64,000 nt of DNA from Halodesulfovibrio aestuarii DSM 17919 = ATCC 29578 (GCF_000384815.1 NZ_ARQF01000021.1:806001-870000), one strand, 5' to 3'; positions 44,861 to 54,389 are shown, numbered from the stretch's first letter. The notes: a model not told the origin generated them from the letters alone. A program made the numbers and translations.

Positions 44861-45304
44861 TTAGTCAGTCAGTAGCGCGGCTAGTTCTGTACGTAGTTTC
44901 TGCGCTTGTTCTTCTAGCTCGTTAAGCCGTAACTCATCTACTTCCTTTGCTGTTCCCGCGGTCTTTGCCCGTAATGGACGTACAGAGGCAAGATCATTAC
45001 TAACAAGTTCTTGTTGAATTTCCGCAATACGTTTCTGTGCCTTCTCTGCTTCTGTAGGCTCCGGTGGCACAATCGCTTCAAGCCGCACTTTTTCCGCCTT
45101 CCACGCTTCCAGATATGGCTGCACTTCTAATTCAGAAACTGGCGCAGTAGTTACACCTCCGTCCGGTGTTTCAAATTCAATATGCCCTTTCTGTCCATCA
45201 AATTGGATAGCGTGAAGAGTTTCATCAAAATCAAAGTTAGGTAACTCAAGAGCGTTGCCATCAACTAGAACCAATTTATCTGGAGCTATAACTGTTACGT
45301 GCAT
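44861..45304 (-). CDS. Tail fibre assembly/accessory protein
   Basis: The protein has 147 residues directly after the tail fibre gene (8 bp). N-terminal beta part (HVTVIAPDKLVLVDGNALELP) and a C-terminal coiled coil with heptad leucines (EAEKAQKRIAEIQQEL, LNELEEQAQKLRTEL). Position and layout suit a fibre chaperone or accessory tail protein, but it is not a clear member of the P2 gpG/lambda Tfa family. Confidence 0.6.
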   Translation of the reverse strand: MHVTVIAPDKLVLVDGNALELPNFDFDETLHAIQFDGQKGHIEFETPDGGVTTAPVSELEVQPYLEAWKAEKVRLEAIVPPEPTEAEKAQKRIAEIQQELVSNDLASVRPLRAKTAGTAKEVDELRLNELEEQAQKLRTELAALLTD

Positions 45305-45312
45305 AAACTCTC

Positions 45313-46746
45313 CTACAAATATTTAATATAGAACACGCCTATATATGGTGGACGGTTTTCATGTGCCTGAGAGCCACCCGTATGCCTTGTTCCATCGTCA
45401 TAATCACCTGTATTACGGCTGTTGAAGTTGTGATAAGTAGAACCCGACAAATCATTACCCGTTTCATACGCAATTACGTGATGATGTGACGCAGTCGTGC
45501 TTATAGTCGGAGATACTTTATCAGCACCACCTTTACTTCCAACAGAATATTTTCCGCCTGCACCAACGGTAAATCGGTCTCTCATATTGGGCGTGCTTAC
45601 ATTTCTGCCATCTGGAGATGCATATGTGCGACCATCACACACGCCGTATCGCAAATCAGGCTGTCCTGTTTTTTCATCAATAGGTCGTCCAGAGCTATTT
45701 ACAGAACCACTAAACAATTCAATACCACCATGAATTTTAGAGTCTGCAATACGCGATCTGACTTCGCTTTCTGTGTAATAACGTGAATCATGATTGTGAT
45801 TCGATGCAGCTTTGGTATTTGCGGCATTTAATGCCTGCGTTGCTCTATCGTATGCAGTCTTAGTGGCCTTGCTAGTCGACAGAGCATTTTCACTAGTTGA
45901 CGAAACACTACTACTTTTAGAGTTAGGCAGGTTGCCAAGTCCCACCTGTGCAGGCGTATGCGTATGTGTTTTGGTAGCATATACGCTATTATGATTATGA
46001 TTAGATGCTGCCTTTTGACCAGCCAGATCAAGAGCTTGTTTTCCTTTATCGTAAGCGACTTTTACGGCCTTACTCGTGGCAAGGCTGTTGCCACTGGTGG
46101 ACGTTACGCTATCACTTTTTGCATTAGGTAAATTACCTAAACCTACCTGACTAGGTGTGTGCGTATGTCCAGCTGGTGGAAAAACTGAAGGCTTGCCAGT
46201 AATGACACTCCACGCATGGGTATGCTCGTTTAACAATTTTTTTAGATGCGGATGGGCACCTTGTGAGCCATTATGCTCTGCTAGCTGCTCATTCACGAAC
46301 TCCTGACTCGCAAGAACCACCGTCGGATCAACAATCAGCGAAACAGCACCAGTATTACCGAACGTCACAGGAGCTTTAATTACATGCTCCATCTTTGTCG
46401 GTTCTTCTGGCGCAGGCTTCCACATAACTGGATGTGTGCCGATTGCTAGCAGGACATCTCCTGCATACAAAGCGGCTTCTCTGATATACCAGCCGCCCGC
46501 GTTGATAGGCACATGTGCTTCAAATACAACTTGCTTACCTGCGTCACTATCCCCCTGTTCATTAATAGTGATAGACTGCAATGCACCACGCCATACTTCA
46601 TTAATGAGGGACGACGAACTCGTTGTGTGTTCCGGCACTGAGCCGTTACCATCGCCCAAGGCCATGTGGGTTGCCTGTAGCTTTGTGCCGCTTTCTTCAG
46701 CTTCAACTAATGCGGCAAGCCCTGCTTTTGTGAGAATGAGTGCCAT
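45313..46746 (-). CDS. Tail fibre protein with repeats and collar domain
   Basis: The protein has 477 residues. N-terminus (ALILTKAGLAALVEAEESG) is the P2/Mu-type baseplate-attachment domain. In the middle a unit beginning HTHTPSQVGLGNLPN is repeated near 195 and 265 with 70-residue spacing, with HNH/HTH histidine clusters that bind metal in fibre shafts. The end (ENRPPYIGVFYIKY) is a tail-collar-type tip. ATG 46746 follows the previous stop by 4 bp. It should bind the host surface. Confidence 0.87.
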   Translation of the reverse strand: MALILTKAGLAALVEAEESGTKLQATHMALGDGNGSVPEHTTSSSSLINEVWRGALQSITINEQGDSDAGKQVVFEAHVPINAGGWYIREAALYAGDVLLAIGTHPVMWKPAPEEPTKMEHVIKAPVTFGNTGAVSLIVDPTVVLASQEFVNEQLAEHNGSQGAHPHLKKLLNEHTHAWSVITGKPSVFPPAGHTHTPSQVGLGNLPNAKSDSVTSTSGNSLATSKAVKVAYDKGKQALDLAGQKAASNHNHNSVYATKTHTHTPAQVGLGNLPNSKSSSVSSTSENALSTSKATKTAYDRATQALNAANTKAASNHNHDSRYYTESEVRSRIADSKIHGGIELFSGSVNSSGRPIDEKTGQPDLRYGVCDGRTYASPDGRNVSTPNMRDRFTVGAGGKYSVGSKGGADKVSPTISTTASHHHVIAYETGNDLSGSTYHNFNSRNTGDYDDGTRHTGGSQAHENRPPYIGVFYIKYL

Positions 46747-46750
46747 AATG

Positions 46751-47401
46751 TTATCCAAGACTTGTTGTTGTGATTGTATGCAGGCCGCAGCCTGAAGAAA
46801 TAGTCACGGTCAAAAGAGCTTCTTTCGGCTTTTCTGGCTCCAAGGTAACAACAGAGCAAAGAAGTAATGTGCCTGAAGCATTTGCTGCGCCCTGCACTGC
46901 TGAATGCGTCTGCAAGGCAGCAAGCTTTGAACGGGCAGGCTTTGTTTCCTGAACTGCCCAAGTGACCAGCGAGTAGTCATTAACCTCAAGCCCGTGTTTC
47001 GGGACAGGGATTTGCACTTTAAACTCTGCCCAGCGCACTGCATCGTCATTTCGGCAATTGTGGAATGTACAGCCGTCGTATCCATAATGCTGCAATATCT
47101 GCGGCATCCCTTCGGCCTTACCGCCTTGACGATGCCACGCATACGCTTTCACGACACGTTTTCTATACTGGTCAGTTGATTCCAGCGGGTATTGAAGTAT
47201 TCCACGAGTTGCGCCGTGTGTTGGAAGATATTGTTCCTCACAAGTCAGCGGGTTGAGCTGATCCCGAAGCCAGAAAATATCTTCTCGGATATCATCAAAA
47301 ACCAGAGCAACACCTTTCGCGATGACTGAAATAAGACCCGGTGAATGGATAAGTGCCCACCCAAGTACATCCTTAAAGAATTTCCAGAAGGTACTTTTCA
47401 C
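46751..47401 (-). CDS. Baseplate/tail protein I-like (Mu gp48 position)
   Basis: The protein has 216 residues between the gp47-like gene and the fibre. Its N-terminus (FWKFFKDVLGWALIHSPGL) and YRKRVVKAYAWHRQGGKAEGM resemble the P2 gpI/Mu gp48 family that joins baseplate and fibres. 4 bp after the gp47-like stop. Family assignment is partly by position. Confidence 0.75.
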   Translation of the reverse strand: MKSTFWKFFKDVLGWALIHSPGLISVIAKGVALVFDDIREDIFWLRDQLNPLTCEEQYLPTHGATRGILQYPLESTDQYRKRVVKAYAWHRQGGKAEGMPQILQHYGYDGCTFHNCRNDDAVRWAEFKVQIPVPKHGLEVNDYSLVTWAVQETKPARSKLAALQTHSAVQGAANASGTLLLCSVVTLEPEKPKEALLTVTISSGCGLHTITTTSLG

Positions 47402-47405
47402 GCTG

Positions 47406-48575
47406 CTAGCTTTCCGACGCGGCTGTTGCCGTTAGGATTATGCTGGATAATACAGCAAGTCCGTCTTGCATGACGGGAAAATCTGCCGTTCCATTCCAAG
47501 TAATTTTTTTAATACCGGGTACTGCCATAATAGCGGCAACTAGCCTGTCTTTTGTGAGGTCTTCCCCAATCTGTAACGGAGTGATCCCGACAACCTTAGT
47601 CGGGTCTGTAAACAATGCCCGAACACGTTCCTCAACTTTGACCTTAGCCTCTTCCCGCTGTGTACCGGGATGACACTGAAGCGCTGCATTCAATGTAACG
47701 AGCACGTGTTGTGGAGCACGTACTTCCCAGTCGTCATTTACAGGATAGTTTCCAGTGATGGATTTACGCACTGCCTGAAGCAGCTCATCCGTAGGTATTC
47801 CGGCAGTGCCTTTGATAATGACGTCGACCGTACCCTGCCCCCGTGGGTGCTGATCAAGAATACGACAGGCAACCACGCCAGTAATTTGCATTGCCCAACG
47901 TTCATAAGCGTGTTTGGTAACTCCATTATTACCAAGCCATGCAAGAGGAATACGCGGTGCAAGCTTATGATCAGCTTCAATATCCGCGCCTTCCTGCGTA
48001 AGCCAATTTGCCTTTACCGTGATGCTACTAATGCCAGAGACAGGCGTCACAAGCTCAAGGTACTGTCCTGCGGTCAAGTTGCTTGCGCATCCATACTCTT
48101 CGGCTTCGACCGGAATCAGCACGTTACTTGCTCCATCTGGTAGAACCACATCGCTCATTGTCACATAACGGTATACCTGCCCTGCCCCGTCTGGTTTTGT
48201 CCGCAAAATACGGCCATTCGGAATAACAATATTGCCTTGGCGACCTTCCCGACCGAACTCTATATTGCCTTTCGCTTTAGTTGCCTGCTTACGTGACTGC
48301 TCCACCTGATCCGCATGAAGGTCAAGCCACGATGCGTCCGCATGTTTCGCAAACCCCTGCCGGACTGTTGCCTCTACTAGCTGATAAAGTTGGTAGAGAC
48401 CCCAAGCAAACAACTCTATAAGACCACGCACCACGCCCTTGTTTAAATTCAATCTGCGAGGGAGCCAGCCTTTAGACTGATACTCTTCCTGCACTTCCTC
48501 AATTCGGGTAAAAAGCATCTGGCGGCAGTCGTCCAGCGATTTAGAAAGACGCGGTATTGGCATCGGGTTTGGCAT
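47406..48575 (-). CDS. Baseplate J-like protein (Mu gp47)
   Basis: The protein is about 389 residues. Segments WLDLHADQVEQSRKQATKAKG, IPVEAEEYGCASNLTAGQYLELVTPVSGI and PLAWLGNNGVTKHAYERWAM match the baseplate J/gp47 family that forms the wedge. Starts at ATG 48575 or 48563, overlapping the gp46-like gene by a few codons. Confidence 0.87.
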   Translation of the reverse strand: MPNPMPIPRLSKSLDDCRQMLFTRIEEVQEEYQSKGWLPRRLNLNKGVVRGLIELFAWGLYQLYQLVEATVRQGFAKHADASWLDLHADQVEQSRKQATKAKGNIEFGREGRQGNIVIPNGRILRTKPDGAGQVYRYVTMSDVVLPDGASNVLIPVEAEEYGCASNLTAGQYLELVTPVSGISSITVKANWLTQEGADIEADHKLAPRIPLAWLGNNGVTKHAYERWAMQITGVVACRILDQHPRGQGTVDVIIKGTAGIPTDELLQAVRKSITGNYPVNDDWEVRAPQHVLVTLNAALQCHPGTQREEAKVKVEERVRALFTDPTKVVGITPLQIGEDLTKDRLVAAIMAVPGIKKITWNGTADFPVMQDGLAVLSSIILTATAASES

Positions 48576-49005
48576 CAGCAAGTACCTGCTTCATTTTTCC
48601 GGTTTCATTTACAGCAAATGTAAGATTGTATTCGTGATCTTCATCAATAAACTGCCATGCGGCCTCTGCGGTAATACCCGCCTCATCCCAAGCAACCACC
48701 TTGCAACGTTCCGAGCCGATAACCACGCGAGGGTCTGTACGAATGGTGCGTTGCACTTCCAATGCAAACGCTAACCTGCTAGAAGAATTCGACTCTTCTT
48801 TTATCCAGTCCGGCACAAGAGAACCGAACTCTTTGTGATAAAACAGGGTGCCAAGGTATGTGCGCAGTGCAAGCCAGATGTCTTGAATTCCGGTGTCCAC
48901 ACCGTCAGTCAAAACTAGCGTTCCGTCTGCCGCCACCTTGGCCTGTAAGGTATCGTCTAAGGCTATGTCTTGGGAAAAAATATTCAACAACTTAGCAGAC
49001 TCCAT
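48541..49005 (-). CDS. Mu gp46-like baseplate protein
   Basis: The protein has 154 residues. DGVDTGIQDIWLALRTYLGTLFYHKEFGSLVPDW is typical of Mu gp46/baseplate wedge (gpW-like) proteins, followed by VQRTIRTDPRVV. The start lies only 8 bp from the divergent moron start at 49014. Confidence 0.82.
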   Translation of the reverse strand: MESAKLLNIFSQDIALDDTLQAKVAADGTLVLTDGVDTGIQDIWLALRTYLGTLFYHKEFGSLVPDWIKEESNSSSRLAFALEVQRTIRTDPRVVIGSERCKVVAWDEAGITAEAAWQFIDEDHEYNLTFAVNETGKMKQVLADAKPDANTASF

Positions 49006-49013
49006 AGGAAATC

Positions 49014-49466
49014 ATGATGAGTAAAATAAATAAGGCATTCCAAAAAGACATCTTAACGACCTGCTGCAACTTTTCGAGAATTGCTGTAGCTGAGCACGTG
49101 TATCGTCCTATATACGATGAGTACTTCCCTTCCCAAAAACAAACTATCGATCAGGTGGTAACTGAACTCTACGAAGATAAACTTTTTTTTAACCTTAATG
49201 ACCTTGAGCAGCGTGACCTGATTGAATTTATAAATTTTGACAAGAATCAAATAGCTAACCTCGGCTATTCTTGCCCCTTGCCTAAAATTCAAATCACCTC
49301 AAAAGGTCGCGACTATCTTCAAGCTCAACGACTTATTAACAAAATAAGAAATCTACTTTTTCCATCAAAAAGGTTTGCGGACTTCCTGTGGGGCGTCTTC
49401 ACAGGGGCTGGTGCTGCCATGTTAGGACAATACCTTATTAACTGTTTGAAACTAGCCCCTAAATAG
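49014..49466 (+). CDS. Plus-strand moron, 150 aa, C-terminal membrane segment
   Basis: The protein has 150 residues. ATG 49014 or 49017 with AGGAA before it. The end (FLWGVFTGAGAAMLGQYLIN) is a likely membrane anchor, and the rest is cytoplasmic and helical. It sits inside the tail operon on the opposite strand, convergent with gp45. Such genes often give superinfection exclusion; the function here is unknown. Confidence 0.72.
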   Translation: MMSKINKAFQKDILTTCCNFSRIAVAEHVYRPIYDEYFPSQKQTIDQVVTELYEDKLFFNLNDLEQRDLIEFINFDKNQIANLGYSCPLPKIQITSKGRDYLQAQRLINKIRNLLFPSKRFADFLWGVFTGAGAAMLGQYLINCLKLAPK

Positions 49467-49469
49467 CCG

Positions 49470-50171
49470 CTATACAGATCCACCACTCCGGCTCCCCGCG
49501 TGGCAGTTGCCGCCAACATCTACGTTTCCTGCTACGCTGAGGGAAGAACACTGCACATGCCCTAAAACTGTTAGGCTGCCTTCCTGCTCTGTATGGGCTT
49601 TAACTGTTGTTGTGCCTATTCCACCGTCTGTGCCTGTTGCCTGCACATTGCCCTCTTGAATTATCTTGGGGGCTTTAATCGTCCAAACACCGCCGATAGT
49701 TTCATCTTTGTTGCCACCGATCTCTGTGCTGGCGTTGGCGGGTGTTACTTCAATTAAATTTTTCTCAGCATCAATTTTTATATACGTTGAAGGGTCAGCC
49801 TGAATGATGAACGCTCCTACCTCGCAAGCAGGTGCACCGTTATTCTGCCAACGGAAATTACTAATACGTGGGTAGTTCGGGTCTCCATCGTAGTAGCTCA
49901 AGTCACACAGCGTCCCCACCATTGGCGGGCACACAACGCCTCTGTCTTTTCCGCCCCATAGAATGGGGATTTCTACTTTCGACACGACAGGTTCGTTTGT
50001 ATCTTCTGATTCATCGTTCTTCAAAGGTTGCACGTCAGCCCAATAGCGCCCGTCGCTGGCGTAGGTTTGTACAACTTTCGCTTTGCGTGTGATGCGGTAG
50101 TAGACACGAAGGTTAGGCATTGCTATTTCTATAGCTCTTTTAATCAACTGAATTAGATCAATATTTCTCAC
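49470..50171 (-). CDS. Mu gp45-like baseplate spike (gpV)
   Basis: The protein has 233 residues. N-terminus and PILWGGKDRGVVCPPMVGTLCDLSYYDG are typical of the Mu gp45/P2 gpV OB-fold spike; the C-terminus is a beta-helix-like glycine-rich tail (QVQATGTDGGIGTTTVKAHTE). It pierces the host outer membrane. A plus-strand gene starts 25 bp upstream of it. Confidence 0.85.
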   Translation of the reverse strand: MRNIDLIQLIKRAIEIAMPNLRVYYRITRKAKVVQTYASDGRYWADVQPLKNDESEDTNEPVVSKVEIPILWGGKDRGVVCPPMVGTLCDLSYYDGDPNYPRISNFRWQNNGAPACEVGAFIIQADPSTYIKIDAEKNLIEVTPANASTEIGGNKDETIGGVWTIKAPKIIQEGNVQATGTDGGIGTTTVKAHTEQEGSLTVLGHVQCSSLSVAGNVDVGGNCHAGSRSGGSV

Positions 50172-50196
50172 AACAAATAACCTTCTGGACTACTTT

Positions 50197-50475
50197 ATGC
50201 TTTACGAAAAAATAATTTTTAACGGCGATGAAATCAAAGTTATGGACTACTGTTTGTTCGAAACCTTTTTTAAAAACTCATTTGATAGTTCAAAAGACTC
50301 TACAAACAAACATCTCTCTTTAATTACGGACAATAAGAATTGGTTTGACACGTTAACGAAAGGAGATGCCTATTCCATCGGGTATCAAAACATTACACGG
50401 GAGTGGGTATTAAAAGAAAAACACGAAGAAAAAAAATTAGAACTGGAATTCAGTGAAATTACGCCCTCCAGCTAA
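50197..50475 (+). CDS. Plus-strand moron, 92 aa
   Basis: The protein has 92 residues, soluble and charged, with a lysine/glutamate-rich end (KEKHEEKKLELEF). The ribosome site is weak. It converges with and overlaps the gp44-like gene by 17 bp. No family recognised. Confidence 0.62.
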   Translation: MLYEKIIFNGDEIKVMDYCLFETFFKNSFDSSKDSTNKHLSLITDNKNWFDTLTKGDAYSIGYQNITREWVLKEKHEEKKLELEFSEITPSS

Positions 50476-51277
50476 ATACACTCCTAATCCTATTCGGCTC
50501 AACGCTATGCGTTACCCGTAACGCCCTAAAGGTTCCTGCAATTCCCTTGCGGGAATCTTTTAGCGTGAACCGCATTCCCGCCCGCATTGTCGGCAGTAGA
50601 AAGGTTTCAACCTCGCTGTGCCCGTATACTGTTTTTGCTGGAGTGTACCGGATAAGTCCTGCGCCTGTTGCAATGACTGGCGTTGTCTCCTGCCAATGAT
50701 CACAAGGGGCAAAATGAACAAGCTTTGCTTCGCCCACCCACAAAGCATGGTCTTTCATATTACAGCCGTGCCCCTGTTGCAGTGTGTTTGAAAGCTGCTG
50801 TATGGCCTGCCAAACTGGCACGGTTGCCAAAGTCATACGCGGGATAATTTCTTGCGGCACATCCACAACACCTACGGTCAAACCGCTTGCTTCCAGAATA
50901 CGTTTTGCAATGGCTGGTGCGGCTTCATTCACCCACATTTCGCATATAGTCTTTTGCGCTAATGGCAATTCAACACCTGCAGCATAAATAACGAGCTGGT
51001 CACGTTTCTTGCCTTGGCCTTGCTTCCAGCCATCAACCGTGCCCTTCCATTTGTGCGGCTTTTGGTTACGATAGCCTACTGCAATAGAAACTTCCGGAAA
51101 CTGGGATAAGCTAGACAACATATTTTTCGCCGCACCAAAAACATGGTTAGGAATATGAATTTCTGCACGGCTTAATACCGTATGGCGGTCATAGGTGATG
51201 ATGCAACGCGGCGCACGATGAATAAGGTAATTTCCAATCTGAATTGAAAGCTCTATGCCGTAAATGTGAGACATCAT
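50459..51277 (-). CDS. Mu gp44-like baseplate hub (late control D)
   Basis: The protein has 272 residues. Segments VSIAVGYRNQKPHKWKGTVDGW and LLPTMRAGMRFTLKDSRKGIAG match the gp44/late-control D hub family that forms the central ring under the tube. It overlaps the upstream gene by 4 bp. Confidence 0.82.
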   Translation of the reverse strand: MMSHIYGIELSIQIGNYLIHRAPRCIITYDRHTVLSRAEIHIPNHVFGAAKNMLSSLSQFPEVSIAVGYRNQKPHKWKGTVDGWKQGQGKKRDQLVIYAAGVELPLAQKTICEMWVNEAAPAIAKRILEASGLTVGVVDVPQEIIPRMTLATVPVWQAIQQLSNTLQQGHGCNMKDHALWVGEAKLVHFAPCDHWQETTPVIATGAGLIRYTPAKTVYGHSEVETFLLPTMRAGMRFTLKDSRKGIAGTFRALRVTHSVEPNRIRSVFSWRA

Positions 51278-51783
51278 CGGCCACCTAAAATGTGATCAGA
51301 TAGCCCGGGGTCTACGTTTGCTGTTGTGTCAGGTGTAGTGCTTGATACTGAGCGCTTCTCTACAAGCTGGATAGGCGGGTTGTGTTCCACGAAACGTAGA
51401 TTCACCGTAATAGAATCAGACTGATTGTTTTCTGAGCTGTTCAGACCATCAAAGACAATTTCATCAATATTCCGTGCTGCAAGATGTGCGTTTGTCGTGC
51501 GGTACACCATAGGGTTACCGCCAGAGTCATGTCCCTTGTAGAGACGTGAAAGGGAGATAAGCTTGTCGTAGCAGGTAGAGCCTTCATCAGTCAGCAACTC
51601 CATCGTTACAGAGACCGCCGCGTCCTCCCACCCCATAGGCACTTTGACCTTGCCGGAAAGGCCATCCTGTTCTGCCTCATCAAAACGCACTTTTCCATCT
51701 ACTGACAGGCGGGAGAGTACGCCGGGGACAAGCGTGTCCCCTAGCCGCAACTCACCGTGCTCAAATGTAATATAGCCATCCAT
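51274..51783 (-). CDS. Baseplate/tail protein in gp43 position, 169 aa
   Basis: The protein has 169 residues, much shorter than Mu gp43, so it is likely a different protein in the same slot. Segments SGKVKVPMGWEDAAVSVTMELL and ITVNLRFVEHNPP suggest a beta-rich tail tube/baseplate adaptor (DUF6046-like). It starts with a TAATG overlap at the tape measure stop. Confidence 0.65.
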   Translation of the reverse strand: MDGYITFEHGELRLGDTLVPGVLSRLSVDGKVRFDEAEQDGLSGKVKVPMGWEDAAVSVTMELLTDEGSTCYDKLISLSRLYKGHDSGGNPMVYRTTNAHLAARNIDEIVFDGLNSSENNQSDSITVNLRFVEHNPPIQLVEKRSVSSTTPDTTANVDPGLSDHILGGR

Positions 51784-54128
51784 TAAAACGCTCCCTGAGG
51801 CGTCTGGCCGTCAAACTCTGATACTAGTTGCTGAAGGGCTGAAACAAAGTCCTGCGCATTACTTACGTCCGGCAAGGAAACAGTTAAATTCTGAATTACC
51901 ACACCACCGGAAGAGCGCTCCTGTGGTCTTGGAGGCTGTTGCTTCTTAGCCTGCTTCGGTCTACCCAGTTCAGGCTGCTGGACTGGAACCACCACCTCTT
52001 GAGCTAATTTTGTCTCTGGAAAAGTTGGAATTTCCGGTAAAGTCACGCCTCCGCCTACAGGCTGCTCTACCACATTGGATATTGTTTCGATGGTAGTATT
52101 TTTACTGACTTCAACAGCTGCCAAATCAGGCACAGCCTGTTGCATAATGCCTGCGTCTGATTCCTGCTGAAGGACAGGAAGCTTTACACCTTCTTCAAGA
52201 ACTTCTGGTACTACTTCTGCCACAGTAGACATGACTAAATCTGGAGTTTCAATACCCGCCAGTGCGTTGTTAACAACGCCATGAAGGTCTGGCGCGGCCT
52301 TGGTCACACCTTCGCCAATGGTATCCATAACTTTTTGCCCGTTAAGGGTAAGAGCAGAAAGAGGACCTTCCTTAGCGTCTGAAAACGGCAGCAAATTACG
52401 GACACTGGTTAAAGCCGACTTTACAGCATCAAACGGCGCTGTTGCCATCGACTTCACACCTTCCACGAGGCTGCCTAAAATTCTTTTGCCAGCCTCAAAC
52501 AACGAGATATCACCCTGCAGAAAATCAAAAATATGACCTACTGATGAAACCAAAACTCGAAGTGGCGTAAACATAAGCTTTATCCCATCAACAAAGCTTG
52601 TAAGAAGCTTTCGGCCAGAATCTGACAAGTCAATATCAAATAGTCCCAAGACCGCTTCAACAACCCCTGTCAGGCCATCCATATGGAATGCACCGGCAAT
52701 ACGGTTCCATGCGTATTCCACCTCATCCGCAAAAGCGGTCACCGGCTCCCATAACGAAACAAAGAAATTCTTAATATCATCCCAGTACGTCATAATGAGA
52801 ATAGCACCCGCAACCAAAGCAGCAGCCACAAGAACAATAGGGTTAGCAAGAATCATAAGGTTCATAGCACCAACCGCAGCGGTTGCCGCCCATGACGCTG
52901 CTGAAAACAACGTAACGGCAAGCGTAACCGCGGCTACGCCACCTACTAAGGCTAAAATAGCCTTTCCAACAGGATGGGACGCAAGCGCATTCAGCCACCC
53001 CACAACTCCTGTCACAGCATCCACCAAGACCTTAAGCGCTGGTGTGAATACGCTACCAACTGAAATAGAAAGGCCCTCAACACCTGAATCTAAAATAGTA
53101 AGGGAGCCTTTCAAATTATCGAGTTGTTTTCCAGCCATTGCCGAGGCCGTTCCGGTGCTGTTAGAAAGCGTGTCGTGATATTCACGCAAAGAATTAACGC
53201 CCTGCCCAAGCAAAGCCGTAACCGACCCAACGGCCTCCTCACCAAAGACACGCTTTAAGAGTTCTGCCTGTTCAGCTGTACCCTTGCCTTGCATGGCGGT
53301 TTCCAAGCTGCCCATAATATCCAAAAACGGCAGCATGTTTCCCTGAGCATCACGGGTCACGATACCAAGACCACTTAACGCCTTTGCTGCGTCTCCAGTA
53401 GGAGCTGCCAAACGGTTAAACATAATCTTAGTTGCGGTACCAGCAACAGATGCGTTGATGTTTGCATCCGCTAGCTTGCCCGTAATGGCTGCAAGGAGCG
53501 CAAAATCACCACCTACACCAGCCACAACTGCGCCAGCGTTTTGCAATGCCATACCTAAGCCGTCCACGTCCGTTGCGCTTGTTGTGGAAGCCGCCGCGAT
53601 AATATCCGCAACCTCCGCGGCCTGCGCTGCTTCCATATGGAACGAGTTAAGCGCACCAGAAGTAACACCCGCGGCATTAGCAAGGCTTGTTTGTGCCGCA
53701 GCAGCCAAATCAAGCAAACCCGGCATGGAGCCAACAACCTGATTTGCAGTAAATCCTTTCTTTGCAAGTTCTGTCTGTGCTTCAACAACCTGTGCGGCAC
53801 TAAAAGCGGTGCTTGCCCCAAGGTCTAACGCTGATTGCTCCATGACATTCATATCCGCAGCGCTGGCGTTACTAATAGCCCCAAGACCGGACAACGCAGC
53901 CTCAAATTCCATCGCGACGCCAATCGTTGGCGCAAAGGCACCAAGCACAATCCCCGCAGCCAGCGCTAGAGGCAGAAGCCTTTTAGTAAGGCCGCCCATC
54001 ATGCTTGATAGGCGGCCTCCTTCAACGTCTGTAGAGCGGAATGACTGGCGAATCCTGTTCAGGGGACCAGAAAGGTTGTCGAGCAAACTGAATGTTGCGA
54101 AAACTTCAAATAGTTCCATTGACTTCAC
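51783..54128 (-). CDS. Tail tape measure protein
   Basis: The protein has 781 residues. Repeated helical and hydrophobic segments in the middle (VVGWLNALASHPVGKAILALVGG, NPIVLVAAALVAGAILIM) and a phage tape-measure domain at the N-terminus (EQSALDLGASTAFSAAQVVEAQTELAKKG). It sets tail length. Placed after the tail chaperone genes, as expected. Start 54128 or the ATG at 54119. Confidence 0.92.
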   Translation of the reverse strand: MKSMELFEVFATFSLLDNLSGPLNRIRQSFRSTDVEGGRLSSMMGGLTKRLLPLALAAGIVLGAFAPTIGVAMEFEAALSGLGAISNASAADMNVMEQSALDLGASTAFSAAQVVEAQTELAKKGFTANQVVGSMPGLLDLAAAAQTSLANAAGVTSGALNSFHMEAAQAAEVADIIAAASTTSATDVDGLGMALQNAGAVVAGVGGDFALLAAITGKLADANINASVAGTATKIMFNRLAAPTGDAAKALSGLGIVTRDAQGNMLPFLDIMGSLETAMQGKGTAEQAELLKRVFGEEAVGSVTALLGQGVNSLREYHDTLSNSTGTASAMAGKQLDNLKGSLTILDSGVEGLSISVGSVFTPALKVLVDAVTGVVGWLNALASHPVGKAILALVGGVAAVTLAVTLFSAASWAATAAVGAMNLMILANPIVLVAAALVAGAILIMTYWDDIKNFFVSLWEPVTAFADEVEYAWNRIAGAFHMDGLTGVVEAVLGLFDIDLSDSGRKLLTSFVDGIKLMFTPLRVLVSSVGHIFDFLQGDISLFEAGKRILGSLVEGVKSMATAPFDAVKSALTSVRNLLPFSDAKEGPLSALTLNGQKVMDTIGEGVTKAAPDLHGVVNNALAGIETPDLVMSTVAEVVPEVLEEGVKLPVLQQESDAGIMQQAVPDLAAVEVSKNTTIETISNVVEQPVGGGVTLPEIPTFPETKLAQEVVVPVQQPELGRPKQAKKQQPPRPQERSSGGVVIQNLTVSLPDVSNAQDFVSALQQLVSEFDGQTPQGAF

Positions 54129-54146
54129 CCTTACAGTGTCTATCTA
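54119..54146 (+). promoter_or_regulatory. Promoter of plus-strand moron over tape measure start
   Basis: TTGACT (54119-54124), 16-bp spacer, TATCTA (54141-54146). It overlaps the start codon of the opposed tape measure gene and ends 26 bp before the moron start. Confidence 0.5.
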
Positions 54147-54171
54147 TGCTTCAGATAAGGAGAATATTAAT

Positions 54172-54381
54172 TTGACAAAGAAAGAAATTAAAACATTACT
54201 GGTTACTTTACTCAAAAATAAAAAAAGCCAGACTGTAACGAACCTAGAGCTTAACAGTTACCTTTCAGCCGATGATGCAGACATTCTATCTGAATGCGTC
54301 GTAGAGTTATCTGAAGAAAAAATCATACGGGTAAATCCCGGTTCGCTCTGCAAAGGTCATAACTTTGCTTCGTTCTCCTAA
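54172..54381 (+). CDS. Plus-strand moron, 69 aa, TTG start
   Basis: The TTG start is chosen because AAGGAG lies 9 bp upstream; a longer open frame from 53809 is tape-measure antisense. Sequence TKKEIKTLLVTLLKNKKSQTV then LNSYLSADDADILSECVVEL looks like a small helical winged-helix-like protein. Function unknown. It ends next to the GT frame stop. Confidence 0.68.
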   Translation: MTKKEIKTLLVTLLKNKKSQTVTNLELNSYLSADDADILSECVVELSEEKIIRVNPGSLCKGHNFASFS

Positions 54382-54389
54382 CAAACCTT

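Noticed and set aside
47670-48143. Plus-strand frame of 157 codons inside the gp47-like gene
   Set aside because: Shadow of the conserved baseplate gene.
53809-54171. Long plus-strand frame leading into the 69-aa moron
   Set aside because: It is antisense to the tape measure gene; the ribosome site and promoter only support the TTG at 54172.
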